Shown here: positions 21,801-31,765 of the stretch, in pieces | Layout: every line of letters begins with the position of its first letter | How positions within the stretch are numbered: position 1 is the stretch's first letter | Assembly (NCBI RefSeq): GCF_000003815.2 | Contig: NC_049991.1 | Coordinates: 15,745,247 to 15,809,246, forward strand | Origin: Branchiostoma floridae | Taxonomy: Eukaryota > Chordata > Leptocardii > Amphioxiformes > Branchiostomatidae | Direction: 5' to 3' | DNA: 64,000 nucleotides | The notes under the pieces: generated by a model | Told to the model about the DNA's origin: nothing | Database searches by the model: none | The model's input: only the letters and a program-made list of their open reading frames with translations | Program-made: the position numbers and the translations under genes

Positions 21801-23359
21801 GCCGTGGCCGCCAGGATCTGGGACCAGACCTGCAGGCTCTACCCGCAGATAAAGGACAAGGTTGGTGTCTGATTCCCCCTTGTGGTTTAGAACTGCAGTT
21901 CATAACTGTACAAGGACCTGAAGATGGCCGTGGCCGCCAGGATCTGGGACCAGACCTGCAGGCTCTACCCACAGATAAAGGACAAAGTTGGTAGCCGGCT
22001 CCCCCTTATGGTTTTGAGAAGAACTGCAGTTAACAACCTTTCAAGTACAATATTTATAAAAACAAATGCAGGCTATGACAGGCAGGCCGGCAGGCTGAAT
22101 AAAAGTTCAAAACTTGAACTATGCGGCACCAGATGTCTTTCTGAAGGACGACTGCAGTGTGCAAGATGTTGGTAGCTTGAGTGATGAATCTACTCTACTA
22201 TAGAAATGCAGGCTTTGACATATGAAGTGACAGTATACACATGTAAATTCACAGGTCTGGTCTGGCTCTTGCAGGTTCAACCATCACTGCATGAAATTTT
22301 GTCTTTGAAAACAGTCCTTCCAGAAAAATGACATGAAATAGATGAAGGTGTATGAAGTGACAGGACAAAGATCAACAACAACTGTCAACTAGTGGGACTG
22401 GAAAAATCTTAAGATGGAGATGACCTGCTTGAGAGTCTTCTTTTTTCCCCTCCCAGGTGGAGTACTTTGAGATGGGCACTCCTGTCACCAACAAGTACTA
22501 CATCGGGGCTCCCCGTGGTGAAATCTATGGGATCGACCACAACATGGCCCGCTTCAGCGCAGACACAGCCATCCAGCTGAATGCTGAGACACCTGTCCCC
22601 AACCTGTACCTGACTGGTAAGGCTTGGGGTACCTTATTGTTTTCTGTTGTTGTGTTGGACAAAGACATGTCATGTTAAGTAGCCTCCTTCACAGACTTCG
22701 AGCAGGGTTGGCTTTGGGGGGTGGGGGTGACTAAGGTTTTCTAATGCCAGAAAAGGCAGCTTGCGGGAAATGGCAGTTTTCAGTGAAAGGGAGTTTGCCG
22801 TGGAAGGAAATTTCAATAGAAAACCATAGTCAACAGTTAAAATCGGGAAACAGTGCCCACCCCCCATAAAATAAAAGCCAACCCTGCTTGAAGTCTGCGA
22901 AGGAAGCTAGATGCAAAGGCTGTGGGCATTAGACTTAGACACTCTCCTAAAAAAAAAACACACGAAAGGTTGCGACATGCATGCAAGATAAGTGAAAGGG
23001 TCAAATACATGTGAGTCAGTGAAAACCCATTGGTGAGTGTCTTGGGTCAGACAGACTGCAGACAATGATGTGCAGGGTTGGACAAGTTTTCTAAAAGTCA
23101 CTTGTCCTATCTGGCAAACACATAAAAAATTTACTTGCCCAAAATAAAGTTTCACTTGCCCAAAATTCAAATACCACTTTCATAGGGCTAGTTGACTTAC
23201 TGAATCCTGTTGTTGCCTTTTTTTTCAGGCCAAGACATCTTCTGCTGCGGGCTGGCCGGCGCCCTGTTTGGCAGCCTTCTGTCCGCTAACGCTGTCCTGA
23301 ACCGCAACGTGATGTTTGATCTGCTGAACCTCAGGAAGAAGATAGCCAAAACCAAGTAA
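15805..23359 (+). CDS. RETSAT: RETSAT, all-trans-retinol 13,14-reductase
   Basis: FAD-dependent ER membrane oxidoreductase that saturates the 13-14 bond of all-trans-retinol. Twelve coding exons: 15805-16006, 16615-16797, 17399-17529, 17912-18019, 18678-18879, 19332-19532, 19879-19998, 20462-20581, 21061-21192, 21694-21860, 22457-22616, 23229-23359. All GT-AG, phases agree, 618 codons plus TAA (human 610). A hydrophobic anchor spans residues about 17-31. The dinucleotide-binding GSGIGG is at residues 84-89 with the partner acidic residue in VLVLEQH (E107), followed by AGGCCHTF. Later family blocks are [36 protein letters not shown], the PYEWFEQW region, and the C-terminal [20 protein letters not shown]. 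Exon 10 is partly duplicated in intron 10. Introns 2, 4 and 11 contain inverted-repeat elements. Confidence 0.97.
16889..16993. mobile_element. Foldback MITE, TAGCCTGG family, in RETSAT intron 2
   Basis: TAGCCTGGTATCCAGCCG at the left is mirrored by GGCTGGATACCAG at the right. The arms pair through TATTATAGCTCCCGAGTCTC. Related ends occur at 24865-24952, 26886-26991 and 43336-43514. Confidence 0.7.
18049..18260. mobile_element. MITE with TACTGTAAATGCATTTAA ends, in RETSAT intron 4
   Basis: TACTGTAAATGCATTTAA at the left and its complement (GCATTTACAGTA) at the right enclose several TTTCGCGGT/ACCGCGAA modules, which give a CpG-rich hairpin. A second member is at 25749-25944. Confidence 0.8.
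20600..20885 (+). mobile_element. Penelope-like terminal fragment in RETSAT intron 8
   Basis: GCAGTACAATGTGAACCAGT (from about 20740) and ACCAACCTGATGAAACC (about 20851-20868) match the fragment in UQCRC2 intron 9 and the end of the element at 1165-1610. An inverted, decayed partner segment begins near 20600. Confidence 0.5.
20939..20968. repeat. (ATTC)n microsatellite
   Basis: About seven tandem CATT units lie in RETSAT intron 8. Confidence 0.75.
21782..22037. repeat. Tandem duplication of RETSAT exon 10 3' half and its donor
   Basis: The segment 21782-21907 is repeated at 21908-about 22037 (126-bp offset). The copied exon part (21915-21986) is intact for 24 codons in frame, but its last base has changed from G to A at the donor (AAG|GT to AAA|GT). 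Confidence 0.85.
22680..22909. mobile_element. MITE, TAGCCTCC family, in RETSAT intron 11
   Basis: The left end TAGCCTCCTTCACAGACTTC is mirrored by the complement of the right end, with a roughly 36-bp terminal repeat including CAGGGTTGGCTTT. The interior GGGAGTTTGCCGTGGAAGG resembles the elements at 25105-25372 and 39264-39502. Confidence 0.75.
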
Positions 23360-24090
23360 AGTGGGGGTATCCCATTAAGCATGGCACTGGCTGTGTAATG
23401 GTTCAGAGAACGCCCAATCCCACAATGCAGCAGAGCATTTTACTGCAGCAATTGTCAGAATTGCTGCTTAGAAGTTTGCATTACGTTTATCTGTAGTTGA
23501 TCAACGAGTGAGGTAAGACGATTAAAAAATAAGACTGTCTCCAAGCAGATCCTGAAATGAGTATATTTGGCTACAATGCAAGCCACATTACACTACAGTA
23601 CCTTATAGAACTTCATGTTTCACCTCAAATTGAGGATGACTACAGAAGTAGAGAAGAAGGAGTTTTTTCCTATTTTTATTAGCTGTAATTTTGCTTGAGG
23701 ATGGAACTATATCATGAAACTCTATGAAATTCAGAATGAACTATACCATTGCCTAAAGAAAAGCCAAGGTGAGATTGCTTTGGAGCATTGTTGTGTGTTA
23801 TACTTGGTGCAAATATTTGGGTTATTTATAGATAACCCTAGGTAATGTATCGTTCAATTTTCTCTAGTTCCTATAATCATTCAAACTTTGTAATTATAAG
23901 ACTAAGAGTATGATTAACAAATACACATGATGTGGTCATTATACTATTTAGATGCATTCCTCTAAAAGAGAGAAGCCAACACAATACACTTAACTCAGTC
24001 GCAGATGTAAGCTGATACATGTAGCACACTATGAAGTCTTAATGGTTTTTAACACTTTGTGAGAAATTTTAGGTGGTCAAAGGAGTACAC

Positions 24091-24096
24091 AATAAA
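24091..24096 (+). terminator. Candidate poly(A) signal of RETSAT (AATAAA)
   Basis: AATAAA lies about 730 nt after the RETSAT stop. The 23360-25398 interval otherwise holds AT-rich sequence and two MITEs, with no further exon seen. Confidence 0.4.
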
Positions 24097-24864
24097 AACT
24101 GTCTTCTCTGCAAAATTCTACCAAATAAACATGAAAGCTTGAAATTTATCTCCGCTTGTATTGGTAAAATTAAACCATTTCCCAACAGAAAGATTGGACT
24201 TCCAAATCTTTGTGCTGGAAAATAGTTAATTTTTCCACAAACACATCACATGCAGTACATCTCAATAATGCTGCTGGATTCGATGTTATCCACTCCAATG
24301 AAAAGTGCCTAAAGAGCATAACCCTGTAACAATTTCAATACTGATCTCTTTTGTTAAACTTAAAGCATAACAAAGTTTTCCACCAATTTACCTCAGGTTT
24401 GTTTCTGATGATGATAGCATGACATTGAGGTATCCCCTTGTGTGTATACAGAAAACATATATCTTCTTAGTTTTCTTGCAAGACAACATTGTGCTGAAGA
24501 AGTGCCTTGAGAAAGTCCAGCTTCCTTGAACATGAGTCTCCTATCTCATTACTTTCTATATCTATTTTCTAAAATATTTTTTATCTTTTATCATAATACT
24601 CTTAGGTTTTGATTTGTATCCTGACTTGCATTGATAGGCAATTGTCAATCATAGTCGTTTTCATACTTGCTCTATTTTTTTAATAGATTTTTAAGGATTT
24701 TCTATGCATGCATAAAGTCCCACATGGTACGCAGTGGTGCAGATAGTGCCCAAACTGTAGAGAAGGGGTGAGGGCAGGGCTGTCTCCAGCTTCTAAATAT
24801 TTTCCGTCCCACTCATTGTTTGGGACCTCATCTTGTAATTTACTATGTTAAATCCGTCATTTTG

Positions 24865-24952
24865 TAGCCTGAGTACCATCCTATTTCTACCGGGGCTCCT
24901 TAGGGCAGCGAGTGTAAGGAGACCCGGTAGAAGTAGGATGGTACTCAGGCAG
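24865..24952. mobile_element. Foldback MITE, TAGCCTGG family
   Basis: TAGCCTGAGTACCATCCTAT is mirrored by GTAGGATGGTACTCAGGCA. The arms include ACCGGGGCTCCTTA. Confidence 0.75.
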
Positions 24953-25104
24953 GTCATTTTGAGCCTAGGAAAATACATTTTCATCAATTTTATGTCGTGA
25001 AGTTAAGATTTACTGGACGGACAGTGAAATTTTTTTCGTCCCAACAAGCAAATTTCTGGGACGGATGGACGTGTCCTGGAGACAGCCCTGGATGGGGGTA
25101 AGGA

Positions 25105-25372
25105 AGCCTCTGTTGCAGGTTTCGAACGGGGCTGTTTTTATGGGGGGGGGGACTGGTTCGCGATTTTCAACATTGGCTAGGTTCTCTTATGCCAAGGAAG
25201 GCAGTTTGCAGAGGAAGGCAGTTTTGCCCCGCTTTGTCCTTGCCAAAATATCACTGTCTCCTTCCTCGACAAACTTCCTTTCGCAGCATAATAGAACCTA
25301 GCCAACATTGAAACTCGCTAACCAGCCCCTCAAAAAATGAAAGATAGCCCCATTCAAAGCCGGACGGAGGCT
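25105..25372. mobile_element. MITE, AGCCTCYGTTGCAG family
   Basis: The left end AGCCTCTGTTGCAGGTTTCG and right end CGGACGGAGGCT form a degraded terminal repeat. The interior ATTTTCAACATTGGCTAGGT is shared with 39264-39502. Confidence 0.6.
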
Positions 25373-25398
25373 AGGGGTAGGGGTTGTGAGTTCTGCCA

Positions 25399-28173
25399 TC
25401 AGATGACAGTTTCCCGCAGTATAGACGTGTTGTCGGCCATGTTGCTGCCACTGGAGCTCATCTCGCTGGACGTGTAGGCAGACGACTCCTCCACCACGAT
25501 GGTCTCTCCTGTCAGGGAGTCTGGAATTAGGGAGGGAGGAGTTTCATTATGTGTCATTATGTCATACAACATCAACTCACAGACATTGGCTAATCTCCAA
25601 GTTGATGTATGAAGTTATATTTTCCACTAAAACACTGCAACACTCTGTGAACTCATCAACAACATCCTACTGACAACTAGAATCTGGAACTCATCACCAT
25701 AGCACATTGTGACTCTCAGGAATAGACAGCAGTTCAACAGTATAGAACTACTGTAAATGCATTTAATTTCGCGGTAGCGGGAAAAAGGACTTTTCGCGTT
25801 GGTTTTAATTTCGCTGTAGCACCATGCAGTCTAGTATCTTAATGTCCTGGAAAAATGTTCGCGGTGGTTTTAAATTTGCGGTGAAATGGCCAACGCGAAA
25901 ACCGCGAACATAAATCCACCGCGAACATTTCTGTGTTTACAGTAGTAGAAGAAAAAAATATTGCCTCCCTGACTGCTACCTAAAAAGTCTGACCGTTTCC
26001 AAAATCTATTCTTGTAATGGAATGTACCTTATCTTATTCACCCACACACTGTAATCGTACTTCTGCTTTATCCTTATAACCTGTACTTAGCCTAAGAGCA
26101 TAAACATGCAAGAAAACTCACCAACAGAGATGCCGTGCTCCATGGCCCGTGGAGTCTTGTCACGCCTCCTGGTGTACCGGATGAATACTGCAATAGCCAG
26201 CACCAGTACCACACCACAGGCGAGGCCGATCGCAATCAGCTGCCACTCCAGTGCCAGTGGGCTTGTTGTATCCTGGCTCTGGGTTATGAGCTGCATGGAT
26301 GGTGATATTGTAGTGCCATTGCTACTGACTGTGGGATAGGAAGAACATGGGTTGGCACAATTTGTTTCCTTCTGGTATGCAACATTTCGGAAACTTTAAA
26401 TACCAGATTTTACAATACAGATTGAGATTCTTTTGGCTTATTTTGTGGCAGATGTGGCTGTCAGAAATGGCACAGTATTAAGTCATGCAATCAGAAAACA
26501 ATACATGATAGCCACATATAAACCCAACCCAAGCGAATTGTCTGATGGAGAGAGAAAGAGAAGAAAAAAAGTGCATTTAATAGCACGCATGAAGACTTTC
26601 TTCTACATATAGTATATTGAACAATATTTTTATCTAATGCGCGAATAGGTAGGTTCCTTGCTTTACTGAAGCTGTTGCAGAAGAATGGGATTTGTTCAGG
26701 ACCATGCATTAAGAAGATGCAAGGTTCTTGCCCAACCCCGACTTGATTTGATTTGATTTGATTCTTGTACCTGAAAATATATCTGGAACGGGTGTTGTTG
26801 GTTCCGCTGAAAACACACAAGAACAAAACAGTTTGAAGGAAGCAGAAAGCCTTGAAAAATAAATCTACTGCCTGGGAACCCTTACTAGCCTGGGTACTAT
26901 TCAATTTTTACCAGGGCTCCTTACACTCGCGTACTTGCGAGGGTAGCGAGTGGAAGGAGCCCCGGCCGAAATCGGTGGGTACCCAGGCTTACTACTTGTA
27001 TTCTTCAAGCTGTCAAGCGGAGGTTTCGGTCGGGAGAGGGGGGTGATCGCGATTCTTCATCTACCAGGGAGGCATATCTCGTGTTAGGTTGCTTTGCAAA
27101 TACATGTGTATATGAGAACGTGGCTTTATCGATCTTTACCCCGATTTTTACTTTTTACAAAGTAATAAGTGCTAATACTGATAGTAAGGCAACATTGTCG
27201 CTTGCATGTCCGATACTACGTCACGTAGTGTGACGAAGTTTACATAGGTTTGACTCGCACCCCACGCACCGGCAACTGTTCTTTTCAAACGTGTGGTACA
27301 TGTATCTCCTTCAATAGCCATGAAAGTCGCAGGACTCAAGTTCCTCTTGTATTTTCGCGTTATGACGTCTTCAGGTGGGGATAGGGTTACAGAAGGCGGG
27401 GTCGTGCTTGGGAAGGGGGGTTCGATGCTCTATGTACTTGCTGAGCGAACGGGGCAGCCGGAAAATGTTACGGGTTTGCTGCTAAGATGTTTTGTCCGAA
27501 CATCTGCTTGGCGATAATACCGCTTGGCCGTGACGGAAGTTAGTCTACCCTTGAACCCTGTGTGAAGAGGGGCGGGTCATTAACAATTATGAGGAGGGGG
27601 GCGTATGATAATGGAGACTACTTTTCTGCCGAGAGGACATCCTTGTAAAACATGACGTACCAAGGAGGTTGGAAACTCCGCAAGGACGTACAAATTACTT
27701 GAAATTCAAACAACTTGTATTCACATATACTATACAATTGCTTATTTGCATACATAACACATGGCACCTGTATTCTCTTTCATGCATTTATATACAACCA
27801 CGTATTACTATTGCTATCACTGACGTGAAGGAGATCTTTGCCAGCCAATATAACAATCGCTACAAGCTTCGCCTGCAACTATATGTTCAGAAGTTGATTT
27901 AAGACATGCTTCACAAAGGCAGACGTTTATACATTTGCAATACACTTCAGGTAATGGCCTACGGTTACTTTTACTCGTTTATATATATACAATGTATATC
28001 GTTTTACCACTCACATCGGTGGATATTAAGATGCATGGGAACGGGAAAAATAAGTTCTACTTACGGCAGTCGTCGCAGTGTGGGTTGTCCGGGTACTTGA
28101 TACAATCCGAGCATGGTCTACAGCCGAGGATATCGTCATACGCCCAGTCTAGATCACACAGTCGGGAGCTCAT
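25399..28173 (-). CDS. Small Fn14/BCMA-like TNF-receptor-type membrane protein (paralogue A)
   Basis: Four coding exons on the minus strand: 28173-28065 (36 codons), 26806-26771 (short stalk), 26328-26122 (membrane) and 25520-25399 (tail plus TGA). All GT-AG, all junctions phase 1, 157 residues. The extracellular part is one cysteine module with C6, C18, C21, C24, C33 and C36. The spacing 11-2-2-8-2 nearly equals that of TNFRSF12A/Fn14 (12-2-2-8-2) and resembles BCMA. YDDIL precedes C18, recalling the DxL region of BAFF/APRIL receptors. There is no signal peptide: an in-frame TAA lies six codons upstream of the ATG, so type III topology is likely. N52 is a glycosylation sequon. The membrane segment is about residues 78-98, then RYTRRR. 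The C-terminus RETVI fits a class I PDZ ligand. The family call is inferred from spacing. Ligand unknown. Confidence 0.72.
25749..25944. mobile_element. MITE with TACTGTAAATGCATTTAA ends, in paralogue A intron 3
   Basis: Same family as 18049-18260: identical left end and matching TTTCGCGGTAGC and ACCGCGAAC modules, with an AGTA right end. Confidence 0.8.
26886..26991. mobile_element. Foldback MITE, TAGCCTGG family, in paralogue A intron 1
   Basis: TAGCCTGGGTACTATT is mirrored by GGGTACCCAGGCTTA, with the GGGGCTCCTT/AAGGAGCCCC arms shared with 24865-24952. Confidence 0.75.
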
Positions 28174-28363
28174 CTTAGTGAGGACGGCTAGTTAAGCGGC
28201 TTTAGTCCCAATGAGCGACCGCAGAATGGCAGTGTGTACTCGGAATAACCACAGAGTGGTTCAAAGTCATTGGCCAGATTTTACCGCAGCATGTTTCCGT
28301 CAGGAAGTCACAAAGTCAGGTCCGTGCTGGAGGGAAAGTGTGGTGGTGTTGCATGCAGTTCGA

Positions 28364-28387
28364 TGACTCACCGGTCTAAATGAGTCA
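28364..28387. promoter_or_regulatory. Pair of AP-1-type motifs upstream of paralogue A
   Basis: TGACTCA (28364-28370) and TGAGTCA (28381-28387) lie about 190-215 bp upstream of the start codon at 28173. Motif matches only. Confidence 0.4.
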
Positions 28388-31034
28388 AAACTTCCGAGAA
28401 GCTGAAAGCGTTCCTGTAAATGGGAACAATCAGGTGGTTTCAACAATAAACAGTTGTTCCGCTTCCTCTCATTTCCGTACAGGGTCGACCGTACTAATTA
28501 TATTAATATTATACCAGTATACCCATTGAATAAAACTTAATATTGAGTGATTTCCTGCTTGCCAGAAGGATGTCTAGTTTATTGGTCGCGCGGATATCTA
28601 GGCTTCTGTAGAAACTTATTCAGTCAATCTGTGTTCTTTCTAACGTTAGAGTTTATCCACCCCCTCTCACAGAGTAGTCTGTTTGTATGGACTATCAATT
28701 CTGCTTTAGGCGATGGCGAATAAACAGAACATTCAGTACGTGTGGGGGCTGTTTGCTCAAATTTTTGTGACACCCACACATTTCAAAGCTACATACGAAA
28801 ATGCAAGTTATGGTACCTAACAAACAAGATAGACGCCCAAAGCCTAGTCCGTTGTACAGTAACAAGAATGTTTTCAACTTAGAATGCTATCAACTACTAG
28901 TTGATAACACAGCACTAGAAGTAGTACATGACATGACCGTGAGTGACCCCTAACTCTGTTCCGTGTACAGCGTCACTACAAGTACAACAGTACAAGGTCG
29001 CCGTGCCCATACCAATGCGGTCATGATCTGTGTGTTTGTAGTAGTACCGCGTACAACAGCCATTTGTGCGTTATAAGTTTTCAGTCCCGCAGAGTTTCAT
29101 GTATATTATGTCTGCAGTGTAGTATCTAAGTTTTGGTCTTACTAGACGAAACATCTGTCCGACAAGAAAACGCCCCCTTCCTACTTCATATACCATTGCT
29201 GTGCATGTGGAGTCGTGACCGAAACTGGCGCAAACTAGGTCACTTTCGGTTGGAGTAATGTGGTTGCTAAAGTTGGGTGGGTTGAGCAAAAAATTGGGGA
29301 TGTATACAGACAAACACTGCTATTGTAAAGCCTGTGTCAAGTTTCATGAGATCGCTGAGTGTTTGCGTTTCTCTCCTTATGCGGAAGTCGTAACATTACA
29401 TGATCTTATATATATATTATGACGTTCCCGTGCCCGGCAGTTTGAAGGTTGTAACTGTGCCGTAAATGTCAGAATCACACCCGTTATCGTCTTAGGGCAT
29501 AATAGGGCAATAAAAAAGTATGTTTAAAATACATTGAAATACGTTCATTTCTGTGAAGTATTCATATACTATAATATAGGTCTCTTTGTGAAGATGATGT
29601 AAAGCTTTAGGCGAAGTAACCATGATCTCTTAATGAGGAAATCCCAGTTTTATGCTGCACATGTGTCATATATATTATCGCTTCATCAAGGAAGCGAAGT
29701 GATTGAACTGAAGATTTTTGTCGGGGATGTTTTTAAGAATCCCATTCTGCAAGATACCCCGTTAACTTTTCCCCGTTCCTGCATAGTCAGGATCACGGGA
29801 CTCTAGACTTGTAGGTCCGTGATTGTAAACAATACACGTGGGCCAGAGGCAGCGATTGTTGGCGTTGTGCGTTTGTACATGTGTCATCATATCAGGCACA
29901 TCAAGGAAGCGAAGTGATTGAATTGAAGACTTTTGTCGGGGATGTTTATAAAAATCCCACTCTGAAATATACCTCGTTTAACTTTTCCCCATTCCTGTAT
30001 AGCCAGGATCACGGGACTGTAGACTTGTAGGTCCGTGACAGGAAATAAGCAACTATTGAAAAGTTCAGTGACCTTCTGTATGACGTGTGACAAGGAGGGT
30101 GGTGGTGGGGGATCTACCCGCCGATCTACTGAACTTCCTCGCGCATGCGTGATGTGGCCTCAAAACTCTCTACCTCACGTTATCAATATGTTTTCCTCGT
30201 TCCAAGTCCTCGCTTTTTTACAGTATTACTGTGCAAAAGGTTCAACACCTTTACTACGCAGAATTAACACCTTGGCTTACAAAGAACCGTTCTATAGCTA
30301 CGCAGAATTAAGACTTCGTGAGTGACTCGGTTCGCTGAACTGGGTTGGCCAGGGGATTCCCCGGGGAAGTCCTGGTGAACCCGGAAGTAATAATTCACAT
30401 TGGACACGCCGGCACAGGTGCATAACTCTTGACAAAAAGTTGATACTTGGTACACAATATACGCTGCATCAATGCGCTACTGTTATACCTTACATGTAGG
30501 TTGTGTTTATAGATCTTTAATACACGCATGGAAGTCAATTTGTAATCTGAGCGCCGTGATAACACTCAAGAAATAACGTTACCAAGACGACGTCCAGAAT
30601 TTAAACTTTAATTTTTCCTACAATGCAGAATATACAAAACTGGCAAAAAAAGCCTTCTATACGACACACATTGAATCATCATTTGGACTTTTCCCAATTC
30701 TGGGTACACAAATGGAAAAGTACCTCGGGACCATGCTTCGTAAAATACATTTCCTCTCTTGCTTTTTAATACTTTAGTCTATGGTTTCACCTTAAAGTTA
30801 CGTCACAGAGGCTATTTACAAAAGGCACGGTCGATGTAGCACCGGGCATTGGACATGAAGTACATTGTGTACATGTACAATTGGTATAGTGAGCGTTGGG
30901 TGGTCTTTAATTTTTTTCTTTTTTTGCAGCACGCCTCCCAAACCACAACCGGATCGGTAGGTGAATAACTCTATCTATCCACGTCACTCATAAGATCTCA
31001 TAAGTACTGCACAGTACCGGGAATTACATATATC
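28388..31034. other. Spacer between the two receptor-like genes, with a direct repeat
   Basis: No exon I can support. The segment 29684-29822 is repeated at 29899-30038 with about 90% similarity by eye. Shared landmarks are CATCAAGGAAGCGAAGTGAT and CAGGATCACGGGACT. CGCGCATGCGTGA near 30140 resembles an NRF1 site but has no gene beside it. Confidence 0.6.
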
Positions 31035-31153
31035 CTAATCTCCAAGCAGATCCTACGGTGCCATAAGATAGTATCAAAGCTGGCCAAGGAGTATAGCCGG
31101 CTACCGTGGGTTTGATACTATATTACGCCACCGTGGATCTGCTTGGAGATTAC
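31035..31153. mobile_element. MITE, TAATCTCCAAGCAGATC family
   Basis: TAATCTCCAAGCAGATCC at the left is mirrored by GGATCTGCTTGGAGATTA at the right. Interior blocks are GGTGCCATAAGATAGTATCA and GTTTGATACTATATTACG. Relatives are at 37349-37552 and 56317-56460. Confidence 0.85.
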
Positions 31154-31765
31154 ACAAATCCTTACTAACAACATACGAGTAACGTTAATATGGCAACATA
31201 GAATTGATATGGCAGCATCTCAAAAGGCAAAAATAAATCAGTTCACAGTTTTCCACAAACTATTTCCAGAGCGGCAGCTTGGAGAGATAGAAAGCTAAAG
31301 TAATACAAGATTTGAATGTGCTGTATACTCTGCGTGGAGCCTGTTTGCATAACGTTTGAGGAAAACTTTGCATACAGACAAGGTTTCTTCTACCAGCAAC
31401 CGAACAACATGCAAGCGGAGCACCGTACCTGTTAATACTATGCAGTAGTAAACTAAAGTTCCTACATCACATGCATGCAGCTTATCGTACCCTGCTCTGA
31501 GCAGGTTAACTAATACTTAGCTGGTATTATATATATAAAAAGAAACTGCAGTTGCACAACGAACGATGTTAAAATGTTTAAGGTGGTGAACAGGGGAAGC
31601 TGTCGCCAAAAAAATACTGATCCGAAAATTTCGGGGAGTAAAATGGCAGAAACCAGCATGCCATATAGGGAATGCACTGTAAAATCTTTGACCTTTGGTT
31701 CAGACTACTGTTTGCTTTCCCATTTTGGACAACTCCCTCCTCGATTCACCCCCAAACGGACACAT

